A DNA stretch of 22,319 bases. Origin: Burkholderiales bacterium (GTDB taxonomy: Bacteria > Pseudomonadota > Gammaproteobacteria > Burkholderiales > Casimicrobiaceae). The notes beneath the pieces were generated by a model. It was not told the origin of the DNA. It saw only the letters and a list, made by a program, of their open reading frames with translations, and searched no databases. A program made the translations under genes and the position numbers. Each line of letters starts with the position of its first letter. Positions within the stretch are counted from its first letter, which is position 1. The DNA is taken from the NCBI GenBank assembly GCA_031257235.1, contig JAIRPA010000128.1, positions 1-22,319 of the forward strand, in the 5' to 3' direction. This document shows positions 15,791-22,319 of the stretch, one piece after another.

Positions 15791-16972
15791 TTACGGATTT
15801 TTCGCGTAATCGCCGACTTTAGCCGGATCGGTCATGTTCAATAAAATGGCGTAAGACGCTTTTTCAAACACACGGAAGACCATCAGTAAACCGATGCGTT
15901 CATCGGGGATTTTGATGGCTTTACCTTGTTTGTAAACCACCGTGGCGTCTTCACCTTGAATGAATTGCTCGCTGTTGGAGTTGGGACGCGGATCGGCAAC
16001 CGGTTTGTAATGACGATAAACCGCCAGAACATGACCCACTTCAACGCCTTGTTGCGCACCTTGATCAAGCGTCACGATGTCACTGCGCCCCAATTCAGAG
16101 GAATCATGTTGTGACGTGACGATGAAGGCTTCAACCGGATGATCGGGCGCGTGCGGCGCGTAGTCGACCCGCGCTTCACCGGAGACCGGCAACAAACGAT
16201 CGCCGATGCCGACTTCTTCGCGGGAAGAGGTCACGCGAACGCGGCTGGCTTCGTCCTCGCCTTTACCGAAGTTTTCGACTTCAACCAAGCCCAGGTTACG
16301 GTATTCGACGCCGAGAATTTTTCCGTTGAGATCGCGGATGGCTTTGCCGGAGCGGAAGACATTCCACAAATTGCCGCGGCTTTGGTCAATCCCGATGGCG
16401 TACAAGACATCGCCGGTGCCGCGCAGGATGCGGGAACGCTCGCGGGCTTCGACGATGGAAGCGGAGCTTTCAAATACATTTTGCGTGGCAATCGTGGATT
16501 GGGTCAAAAACGGCTCTAAATCGCCCACCGGTATCGTGGGAATCGGTTGCACTTCGAGATCGGAGGCGCGAACTTTGGGGGTTAATTTGACGGTTTGACG
16601 CGTGGGCACCGGTTGCGCCGGTTTTAATTGCGCGGCGGTCGGATTCAACACCAGACGCACGGAGCCGTCGGGATTTCTTAAAAGCACAATGACGTCACCC
16701 GGATAAATTAAATGCGGGTTTTTAATGTCCTCTTTGTTCATGCCCCAGATTTCAGGCCAGCGCCACGGGTTTTCTAAGAATTTACCCGAAATCGCCCAGA
16801 GCGTATCCCCTTTTTGGACCGTGTATCGATCCGGCGCGTCAACCCGCAGTTTAATATCGTTGCCTTGCTGTTGCGCGACGGCCAAAGAAGCAAAAGAAAA
16901 ACACAAGGTCGCAAAAATCATTGCGATTATTTTGGTCGTGTTAAACTCTTGAAAACGTTTATTTACTAACAT
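15791..16972 (-). CDS. LysM-domain envelope protein with signal peptide
   Basis: A 393-residue exported protein. The N-terminus has a basic stretch and hydrophobic core (14-30), with probable cleavage after AVA at 33; an alternative start at Met18 would leave too short a basic region. One LysM domain at 50-98 (YTVQKGDTLWAISGKFLENP followed by WRWPEIW, ending YPGDVIVLL) should bind peptidoglycan. The rest (100-393) has no domain I can name; it includes GDVLYAIG and a GIGDRLLP stretch and looks mainly beta. Proteins of this form are typically encoded before dprA and opposite def in Burkholderiales. The start ATG is preceded by seven G with a six-base gap, which serves as an unusual Shine-Dalgarno. 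Confidence 0.88.
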   Translation of the reverse strand: MLVNKRFQEFNTTKIIAMIFATLCFSFASLAVAQQQGNDIKLRVDAPDRYTVQKGDTLWAISGKFLENPWRWPEIWGMNKEDIKNPHLIYPGDVIVLLRNPDGSVRLVLNPTAAQLKPAQPVPTRQTVKLTPKVRASDLEVQPIPTIPVGDLEPFLTQSTIATQNVFESSASIVEARERSRILRGTGDVLYAIGIDQSRGNLWNVFRSGKAIRDLNGKILGVEYRNLGLVEVENFGKGEDEASRVRVTSSREEVGIGDRLLPVSGEARVDYAPHAPDHPVEAFIVTSQHDSSELGRSDIVTLDQGAQQGVEVGHVLAVYRHYKPVADPRPNSNSEQFIQGEDATVVYKQGKAIKIPDERIGLLMVFRVFEKASYAILLNMTDPAKVGDYAKNP

Positions 16973-17087
16973 ATCAAGCCCCCCCGTTTGCGGGTTAAAA
17001 GTTACTTTCGGGATAAACTACCACAAAATAATCTCGATAATAAGTTGTTTTGTATGGATTCGTTATTTTTCTTTTAGGAGTGTTGTA
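16973..17087. promoter_or_regulatory. Divergent promoter region between the LysM gene and def
   Basis: 115 bases that must hold promoters for both directions. On the left edge is the C7 run (16979-16985) that acts as the G-rich ribosome-binding site of the leftward gene, inside a small CCCG-TTTG-CGGG inverted repeat. On the right edge AGGAG (17076-17080) lies seven bases from the def ATG, a strong ribosome-binding site. The middle is A/T-rich; I cannot assign promoter hexamers with confidence. Confidence 0.5.
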
Positions 17088-17597
17088 ATGGCTCTGCTTC
17101 CCATTTTGGAGTACCCCGATCCGCGATTAAAAACGGTGGCACAACTTGTCGAACATGTCACAGATAAGCACCGGCAACTAATTCGTGACATGGCTGAAAC
17201 AATGTATGCCGCTCCGGGCATCGGGCTTGCGGCAACACAAGTCAATGTCCACGAGCAGATCATCGTGATTGATATTTCTCCGGAAAAAAACGATCTTTTG
17301 GTTCTGATTAACCCCGAAATTATTGCGTTTGACGGTGAGACCTCAGGGGAAGAAGGGTGTCTTTCGGTGCCGGGCTATTTTGATAAAGTCAAACGCGCCG
17401 AAAGAATCACCGTGCGCACCTTAACGGAATCCGGCAAAACCCGAACTTTCGACGCGGAAGGGTTGCTTGCCGTTTGCATTCAACACGAAATCGATCACTT
17501 AAAAGGGAAGCTCTTTGTGGATTATTTATCGACATTAAAGCGGTCTCGTCTTTTGACCAAAATTAAGAAGCAACAAAAGGAATCTGCCCGACTATAA
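17088..17597 (+). CDS. def: Peptide deformylase
   Basis: Metalloenzyme that removes the formyl group from the N-terminal methionine of new proteins. The 169-residue product has all three conserved motifs: GIGLAATQ at 44-51, EEGCLSVPG at 88-96 (metal ligand Cys91) and QHEIDHLKG at 132-140 (ligands His133 and His137, catalytic Glu134). Length equals that of E. coli Def. The start is supported by AGGAG seven bases upstream. fmt follows 28 bases later; the two enzymes act at the two ends of the formylation cycle. Confidence 0.97.
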   Translation: MALLPILEYPDPRLKTVAQLVEHVTDKHRQLIRDMAETMYAAPGIGLAATQVNVHEQIIVIDISPEKNDLLVLINPEIIAFDGETSGEEGCLSVPGYFDKVKRAERITVRTLTESGKTRTFDAEGLLAVCIQHEIDHLKGKLFVDYLSTLKRSRLLTKIKKQQKESARL

Positions 17598-17625
17598 GTT
17601 TAATCGTGAGGCTTATGAAAATAAA

Positions 17626-18579
17626 ATGACGCCCTCTTCTTTACGCATTGGGTTTGCAGGAACCCCCTCTTTTGCCGCCACCATTTTGACGGCATTGATT
17701 GAAGCCGGTTTTACGCCGCGCGTGGTGATGACCCAACCCGACCGTCCGCAAGGGCGCGGGTTGAAACTCACGGCATCGCCGGTCAAAGAGGTTGCGCGCG
17801 CGCGCGATATTCCGGTATTACAGCCCGCCTCGCTACGAACCGGCGACGCCAAAAACGCGATTTCCGCGCTCAAACTCGATATTCTTATCGTGGCGGCGTA
17901 TGGGCTGGTCTTGCCCGCCGATGTTTTGACCACCCCCAAATATGGTTGCGTCAATGTCCACGCCTCGCTATTACCGCGCTGGCGGGGAGCGGCACCGATT
18001 CATCGCGCCATTTTGGCGGGCGATGTCGAAACCGGCGTGACCTTAATGCAAATGGACGAAGGGCTTGACACCGGCGCGATCATCCGCAGAAAAATCGTCC
18101 CGATTGCGCCGGATGAAACCACGGGAACCCTGCACGACAAACTCGCGCGCGCCGGCGCGCAGCTTGCCGTGGTCGGTTTGAGGGTCTTGGATAAAACGCG
18201 GGTGTTGGCTTCCGTGCCGCAGCCGACAACCGACGTGACGTATGCAAACAAAATCGGGCGTGAGGACACAATCATTGATTGGACCAAGCCTGCCGATGAC
18301 ATTGAACGCGCCATTCGCGCGTTTCATCCTTTTCCGGGAGCCTACACGATGATCGACGGCGCCATGCTTAAAATCTGGCAGGCTCAAGCGGACATGAACG
18401 CTCCAACCCAAGCCGCCGCCGGCACCGTTGTGGCGGCGCAAAACGACACCTTTCTCATCGCCTGCGGCAAGGGCGCTCTTTCTTTGCGGGAAATCCAGCA
18501 AGCCGGCGCCAAAAGAATGTCGATTTCGGCGTTTCTTGCCGGGAAGAAAATCGCCGTCGGGACTTTGTGCGGAAAGTGA
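17626..18579 (+). CDS. fmt: Methionyl-tRNA formyltransferase
   Basis: Transfers a formyl group from 10-formyltetrahydrofolate to Met-tRNA for translation initiation. The 317-residue protein has the N-terminal formyltransferase fold beginning RIGFAGTPSFA (7-17). The motif SLLPRWRGAAPI is at 114-125, with catalytic residues Asn110, His112 and Asp148, each shifted by four from E. coli. A C-terminal tRNA-contacting domain follows from about 205. An ATG at 17616 just upstream is closed by TGA at 17628, so the start used is 17626. It follows def by 28 bases, likely in one operon. No obvious terminator follows. Confidence 0.97.
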   Translation: MTPSSLRIGFAGTPSFAATILTALIEAGFTPRVVMTQPDRPQGRGLKLTASPVKEVARARDIPVLQPASLRTGDAKNAISALKLDILIVAAYGLVLPADVLTTPKYGCVNVHASLLPRWRGAAPIHRAILAGDVETGVTLMQMDEGLDTGAIIRRKIVPIAPDETTGTLHDKLARAGAQLAVVGLRVLDKTRVLASVPQPTTDVTYANKIGREDTIIDWTKPADDIERAIRAFHPFPGAYTMIDGAMLKIWQAQADMNAPTQAAAGTVVAAQNDTFLIACGKGALSLREIQQAGAKRMSISAFLAGKKIAVGTLCGK

Positions 18580-18729
18580 CGTTTGAGGTTTTGCGCGGGA
18601 ATAGAGATTTTGCAAAAAGGGCTTTATTTGACTACATCCCGACGAATCTAATTGGTGCATAATACGCACTTTCTTTGAAGCGATCCGGCGCTTTCCATTC
18701 CGGTTGGTCACAATTAAAGGAGATTTTTC

Positions 18730-19317
18730 ATGCGTCACTTTTTAAAACTGTGCGTTCTTTTGAGCGTTGCATTGGTTCCTTCTTTGGCGTTCGCGCACAT
18801 CGGTCACGGAGAATCTGCGCCGATTGGCTTTATCGCGGGTTTCACGCATCCTTTTACGGGCTTGGATCACTTGGCGGCAATGTTAGCCGTCGGCATTTGG
18901 AGCGCGATGACCACCAAACGCATCTGGGTGGCGCCCGTTTCGTTTGCGTCGTTGTTGTTGGTCGGGGCGTTGTTGGGTGTGGCGGGCGTGAGCCTTCCGG
19001 TGATTGAGCCGGTGATTGCCGCCTCGCTTCTGGTGATCGGCTTATTGATTGCGGTGCAGGTCAAACTTCCCGTTTGGGCGGGTGCTTTGATTGTGGGCGC
19101 GTTTGCGGTGTTTCACGGCGCGGCGCACGGCACGGAATTGGCGGAAGTAAACAACGTGGCCGGCGCATTGATCGGGATGGTGGTCGCGACGGCGTCGATC
19201 CATATTGCCGGCTTGGCGATCGGGCGTTTTTTGATGCGTTACCCGCTCGTTTGGGCGCGCGCGGCAGGAGGTGCGGTCTCGGTGTTGGGTTTGGGCTTTT
19301 TGGTCGGCATCGTCTAA
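18730..19317 (+). CDS. HupE/UreJ family metal transporter
   Basis: A 195-residue inner-membrane protein of the HupE/UreJ family, whose members import nickel (some cobalt). A signal peptide (1-22, cleavage AFA-HIGHG) exposes a histidine-bearing N-terminus. The family motifs are present: HPFTGLDHLAAMLAVG at 40-55 and FHGAAHGTE at 128-136, the conserved His/Asp/Glu residues being likely metal ligands. About six membrane segments remain after cleavage. AAAGGAG lies seven bases upstream of the ATG. The gene stands alone between fmt and a terminator. No urease or hydrogenase genes lie nearby, so the metal and its user are not shown by context. Confidence 0.87.
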   Translation: MRHFLKLCVLLSVALVPSLAFAHIGHGESAPIGFIAGFTHPFTGLDHLAAMLAVGIWSAMTTKRIWVAPVSFASLLLVGALLGVAGVSLPVIEPVIAASLLVIGLLIAVQVKLPVWAGALIVGAFAVFHGAAHGTELAEVNNVAGALIGMVVATASIHIAGLAIGRFLMRYPLVWARAAGGAVSVLGLGFLVGIV

Positions 19318-19366
19318 GTCAGCCCGTTTTATCTTATTTCCCCTTGAGGGGCTAAACGTTTCTTCG

Positions 19367-19404
19367 GATACCGCGCGAGACGAAAAGCGCGGTATCATTT
19401 TATT
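19367..19404 (+). terminator. Intrinsic terminator after the HupE gene
   Basis: GATACCGCGC (19367-19376) and GCGCGGTATC (19387-19396) form a perfect 10-bp stem with a 10-base loop, followed by ATTTTATT. It lies 50 bases after the stop codon of the transporter gene and ahead of the DUF1993 gene. Confidence 0.75.
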
Positions 19405-19457
19405 CGCCGATGACGTTGTTGTCGGTGTGTGTTTCTCTTGAGAAGAAGGAGTTTTTT

Positions 19458-19964
19458 ATGAATGCCAGCTACTATCAACTTGCCGTGACCGATTATTTGC
19501 GCGTTTTGGATAATTTAACGCATTTGATCGACAAAGCCTCCGAATACGCGAAGTCGCTCAAAATCGAAGAGCGCGTTTTGTTGGACGCGCGGCTTTTTCC
19601 GGATATGTTCCCGCTGATTCGTCAAATCCGCATGGTGTGTGACATGACGAAAAACGCCGGGTCTTGGTTGACCGGGGTGGACGCGCCGAAATTCGACGAT
19701 ACCGAAACAAGTTTTGCCGAATTAAAAGAACGTGCCGCCAAAGCGAAGGCTTTTTTGGGCGCGCTCAAAGAAAGTGATTTTGCCGAAAGCAAAGACCGGT
19801 TGGTTCGGTTGCCGTGGAATCCGAACGCGCCGCTCAAAGGGGACGTGTTTTTGTTGCAACATTCGATTCCGAACGTGTTTTTTCATTTAACGACGGCTTA
19901 CAATATTTTGCGACACAACGGCGTTCCGATCGGGAAGGCTGATTATCTTGGAAAAATAGGATAA
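19458..19964 (+). CDS. DUF1993 family protein (DinB-like fold)
   Basis: A 168-residue soluble protein of the DUF1993 family, which is related in fold to DinB-type four-helix proteins; function unknown. Landmarks are DARLFPDMFPLIRQI at 43-57, LPWNPNAPL near 118-126, and a C-terminal HSIPNVFFHLTTAYNILRHN stretch. The true start is the ATG at 19458, with AAGGAG eight bases upstream; an in-frame ATG at 19410 would add 16 residues translated from DNA next to the preceding terminator. It has its own terminator and stands as a single-gene unit. Confidence 0.85.
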   Translation: MNASYYQLAVTDYLRVLDNLTHLIDKASEYAKSLKIEERVLLDARLFPDMFPLIRQIRMVCDMTKNAGSWLTGVDAPKFDDTETSFAELKERAAKAKAFLGALKESDFAESKDRLVRLPWNPNAPLKGDVFLLQHSIPNVFFHLTTAYNILRHNGVPIGKADYLGKIG

Positions 19965-20004
19965 AGGCACGCGACCGACCGTTTTGTCGTGAGAATGATT
20001 TAAA

Positions 20005-20032
20005 GGGGGGGCGGGGAAACCCGCCCATTTTT
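20005..20032 (+). terminator. Intrinsic terminator after the DUF1993 gene
   Basis: GGGCGGG (20009-20015), a GAAA loop and CCCGCCC (20020-20026) form a strong 7-bp GC stem followed by ATTTTT. A seven-G run (20005-20011) starts the structure. It lies 45 bases after the stop codon. Confidence 0.8.
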
Positions 20033-20107
20033 GTCCGGCGGGAGGATTCATTTCTACCCGCGCATCAAAGAGGCGGGTGTCCGTCACCGACACTCCATTA
20101 AAAAAAC

Positions 20108-20716
20108 ATGAATCTATATTACACGCCGACATCTCCGTTTGCGCGATGGGTGGTGGTCACCATCTTGGAATGCCATTTACCGAAACCGAATTTGGTGGTT
20201 GCAGACCCTTGGGTGTTTCCGAAAGCCTTGGTCGAGTCCAATCCGTTCTCGACCGTGCCGGCTTTGACCACGGACGACAACGAAACGATTGTCGAAAGTT
20301 TATTGATTGTTCAGTATTTATTTCGCGCGTCTGCCTCAAAAAGCAACAAGACCAAAATGTCCCATGAGTTGCCGCTTTTAGGGTACGCCAAATTATTGTT
20401 GGAAACGGCGTTTCGGAATGTGAGTCTTGCCAATCATCATCCCGACCACAAAACCTCGCATCCTTTTATTGCGCGCACACAAACGATGTTGACGCAGGCT
20501 TTAGAAAAATTACCGCAATATTTGCCCAAAACGCCTTTGTTTAACCATCCCGCGCATCTGCATTTGGCGGTTGCGTTGGATTATTTGTCTTTCAGAAAAC
20601 CGATGTTAGCCGACCAGTTTTTAGACGAAGCGGCGCGCGTGTTTTTGTCTCCCTTTTTGGAGCGCGAGAGTTTTACCAAGACGTCGCCTAAAAACTTCGG
20701 TACACTCTTACTCTGA
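20108..20716 (+). CDS. Glutathione S-transferase-like protein
   Basis: A 202-residue protein with a GST-type thioredoxin fold at the N-terminus: MNLYYTPTSPFARWV at 1-15 carries the candidate active-site Ser9, and NPFSTVPAL (45-53) with ESLLIVQYL (63-71) is the glutathione-binding cis-Pro and ES-type region. The C-terminal all-helical domain (about 85-202) is less conserved. Members conjugate or reduce with glutathione; the substrate cannot be told. No good Shine-Dalgarno precedes the ATG. Short inverted repeats in the upstream gap (ACCCGC/GCGGGT at 20056-20078; GTGTC/GACAC nearby) could affect its leader. Confidence 0.82.
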   Translation: MNLYYTPTSPFARWVVVTILECHLPKPNLVVADPWVFPKALVESNPFSTVPALTTDDNETIVESLLIVQYLFRASASKSNKTKMSHELPLLGYAKLLLETAFRNVSLANHHPDHKTSHPFIARTQTMLTQALEKLPQYLPKTPLFNHPAHLHLAVALDYLSFRKPMLADQFLDEAARVFLSPFLERESFTKTSPKNFGTLLL

Positions 20717-20770
20717 CCTCGTAATCAATGATCGTTCGGGCAAACCCGTCTCGAACCGAAAGGAGTGCCG

Positions 20771-21553
20771 GTGGTTGACCTCAATCGTTTCGCAACGGTG
20801 ATGACTTTATTGAATCGATGCCTCGCTTTGGGGCTCGTTTTTTCTTTGTCGGTTGTCACACCGTCTTTTGCGGAGAAAACCCGCTCTGATCCCGTTATTC
20901 GTCCGTTGCCCCCATCGGGCGAATTTGTTTATGTTGCCATGCACGGCAATAACGGCTTCAAGCTGGGGGAGGCGCGCTATTCATGGCGGCGCGATCATGA
21001 AAAATACGCGATGTTGTTAAAGCTCAAGACGACGGGGCTTATGGATCGGATTTATCACTTTGAGTACACCCAGGAAAGCCGCGGTCGGGTGTCCAAAGAG
21101 GGATTGTTGCCCGATTTTTTTCAGGTGTCACAAAAAGGACGAGGCGACGAAACGGCAACCTTTGACCGGAGCGCCAAGAAGATCACGATGATGCGCAAGG
21201 GAAAAAAATCAAAGTACGCGCTTGAAAAAGGCGTTCAAGACGTGTTGAGTGTGTGGCAGGCGGCAAGTTTAACGGGCGTGGACGCGTTGATCGGAGAGCG
21301 GATGATCGTCACGAATCGGCGGGTGTATTCCGCGCATGTTGTTTTGGGTGAAGTCGAACAACAACAATTACCTGTCGGCAATGTCTTGGCGCAACACTTA
21401 TTGATCACGGGTGAGGGTTCTCATCCTTTGCGTCTCGATTTATGGCTTTCCCCTGTGTATTACAACATGCCGGTGCGCATCATGATGACGGATCATCGGG
21501 ATAACAAAGTGGACTTGCGGCTAAAAGCCGTCAATGGCTTATCTTATGAGTAG
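20771..21553 (+). CDS. DUF3108 domain exported protein
   Basis: A 260-residue protein with an N-terminal signal peptide: hydrophobic core LALGLVFSLSVV and probable cleavage after SFA. The body reads FVYVAMHGNNGFKLGEARYSW, then GLMDRIYHFEYTQESRGRVS and GLLPDFFQVSQKGRG, the pattern of DUF3108 periplasmic proteins of unknown function. I place the start at GTG 20771, five bases after AGGAG (20761-20765). The GTG at 20765 overlaps that site, and the ATG at 20801 has no ribosome-binding site. tilS follows after 74 bases on the same strand. Confidence 0.8.
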   Translation: MVDLNRFATVMTLLNRCLALGLVFSLSVVTPSFAEKTRSDPVIRPLPPSGEFVYVAMHGNNGFKLGEARYSWRRDHEKYAMLLKLKTTGLMDRIYHFEYTQESRGRVSKEGLLPDFFQVSQKGRGDETATFDRSAKKITMMRKGKKSKYALEKGVQDVLSVWQAASLTGVDALIGERMIVTNRRVYSAHVVLGEVEQQQLPVGNVLAQHLLITGEGSHPLRLDLWLSPVYYNMPVRIMMTDHRDNKVDLRLKAVNGLSYE

Positions 21554-21627
21554 AAACGGCGGGAATTGGGAGGGTTTGCAAAACGGTCACTCCTGCTCAT
21601 CTTTGTGGAGAGATCACACGCAACATC

Positions 21628-22319
21628 ATGTCTTGTCTTAACGTTGATCCTATTGGCCTTGTGGATAGGGCAATCCGGCAATCTGCGCTAACCCACGGGA
21701 TTCAAGGGCGTTTACTGTTGGCGATTTCCGGCGGCTTGGATTCCATGGTTTTGCTGGATGCGTTGGCGCGCGCGCGCGATTTGGGCGTGATTCCCCGGCT
21801 CACACTCCATGCCGTTCATGTGCATCACGGGCTTTCGGAAAACGCCGATGATTGGATGAGTCATGTCCGGCGGGAATGCCAAAAGCGGGATGTTTCTTTT
21901 CAGGGTTGCCGCGTGACTCTTCAAAAAAACGCGCAAGAAAGTCTTGAAGAGCTGGCGCGTCACGCACGCTATAACGCTTTTGCCGAAGTGCTTACCCAAT
22001 CGTCTTCACACCTATTGGTCTTGGCGCACCACATGGACGACCAAGCCGAAACCCTTTTATTGCAGCTGTTGCGGGGCGCAGGCCCGCGCGGCTTATCGGG
22101 CATGGCAGAATACCCATCTTCGCCGACCAAGCTTTGCATTTGGCGTCCGTTAATTTCTGTATCGCGTAAAGACTTACTCAATTATAGTAATGCAAGAAAT
22201 ATATCGTTTGTTCACGATGAAAGCAACGAGCATCTTCATTTCAAACGTAATTTTTTGCGTCATCGCGTTTTTCCGGTGATCGAAGAAGCCTTTCCGGCGT
22301 ACCGCAAGACGTTTGCGCG
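21628..22319 (+). CDS. tilS: tRNA(Ile)-lysidine synthase (3' end beyond window)
   Basis: TilS converts C34 of the CAU-anticodon tRNA-Ile to lysidine, so that it reads AUA and is charged with isoleucine. The first 230 residues are visible. The PP-loop ATP-binding motif SGGLDS is at 34-39, then HAVHVHHGLSENADDW at 61-76, AHHMDDQAET at 133-142, GLSGM, WRPLISVSR and the DESN...KRNFLRHRVFP stretch (197-216), all typical. Missing is the C-terminal half with the tRNA-binding domains. The start is the first ATG of the frame; a GGAGAG lies 15 bases or more upstream, so ribosome-site support is modest. Confidence 0.95.
   Translation, partial: MSCLNVDPIGLVDRAIRQSALTHGIQGRLLLAISGGLDSMVLLDALARARDLGVIPRLTLHAVHVHHGLSENADDWMSHVRRECQKRDVSFQGCRVTLQKNAQESLEELARHARYNAFAEVLTQSSSHLLVLAHHMDDQAETLLLQLLRGAGPRGLSGMAEYPSSPTKLCIWRPLISVSRKDLLNYSNARNISFVHDESNEHLHFKRNFLRHRVFPVIEEAFPAYRKTFA

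Noticed and set aside
16139..16598. Plus-strand frames of 126 and 130 residues opposite the LysM gene
   Set aside because: Both are antisense to a protein with a clear signal peptide and LysM domain, and no family is recognisable in them.
18043..18738. 231-residue minus-strand frame opposite fmt
   Set aside because: It lies antisense to the well-conserved fmt and its composition (His, Arg, Gly, Asp) is that of a shadow frame.
20077..20367. 96-residue plus-strand frame at the start of the GST-like gene
   Set aside because: It overlaps the GST-like gene in another frame; the overlapping frame has the GST motifs.
1..22319. CRISPR arrays, transposases, toxin-antitoxin pairs or phage genes
   Set aside because: No regularly spaced direct repeats or matching protein families were seen on either strand.

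Overview
The window is a gene-dense bacterial chromosome segment, most likely from a betaproteobacterium of the order Burkholderiales or close to it. This rests on protein families and gene order: a LysM protein followed by dprA, divergent from def-fmt; homoserine kinase of the phosphotransferase-fold type followed by a BPSS1780-like membrane protein; a DUF898 protein next to an M48 peptidase; and dnaN followed directly by gyrB with no recF. The genus cannot be fixed from this sequence. Base composition is uneven: dnaN and the start of gyrB are clearly AT-richer than the genes further right.

Layout. Positions 1-6915 hold leftward genes: the first codons of an unknown gene, uvrA, an M48 metallopeptidase, a DUF898 membrane protein and an AGCS-type sodium:alanine symporter. 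Positions 6916-7659 form a divergent intergenic zone containing a long imperfect palindrome, a tRNA-Arg(CCG) gene, an extended -10 promoter, a cluster of DnaA boxes and an AT-rich stretch. Rightward genes follow: dnaN, a strong hairpin terminator, then gyrB, dgt, thrB and the BPSS1780-like gene in a closely spaced set. The leftward pair LysM protein-dprA (14543-16972) faces that set tail to tail. The last part is rightward: def-fmt, hupE, a DUF1993 gene, a glutathione S-transferase-like gene, a DUF3108 gene and the 5' part of tilS, which runs off the right edge.

How the genes relate. Most are housekeeping: replication (dnaN, gyrB), nucleotide excision repair (uvrA), dNTP balance (dgt), translation (def, fmt, tilS, tRNA-Arg), DNA uptake and recombination (dprA), amino acid metabolism and transport (thrB, AGCS) and envelope functions (LysM protein, M48 peptidase, DUF898).

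The most notable point is the zone upstream of dnaN. Transcription diverges there, there are two full-consensus and two near-consensus DnaA boxes, and an AT-rich segment abuts dnaN. The dnaA gene that normally precedes dnaN is absent; a tRNA gene and promoter occupy its place. This may be the replication origin of a chromosome whose dnaA has moved. I found no CRISPR array, transposase, integrase or phage gene, and no clear evidence for a wholly new multi-gene system.
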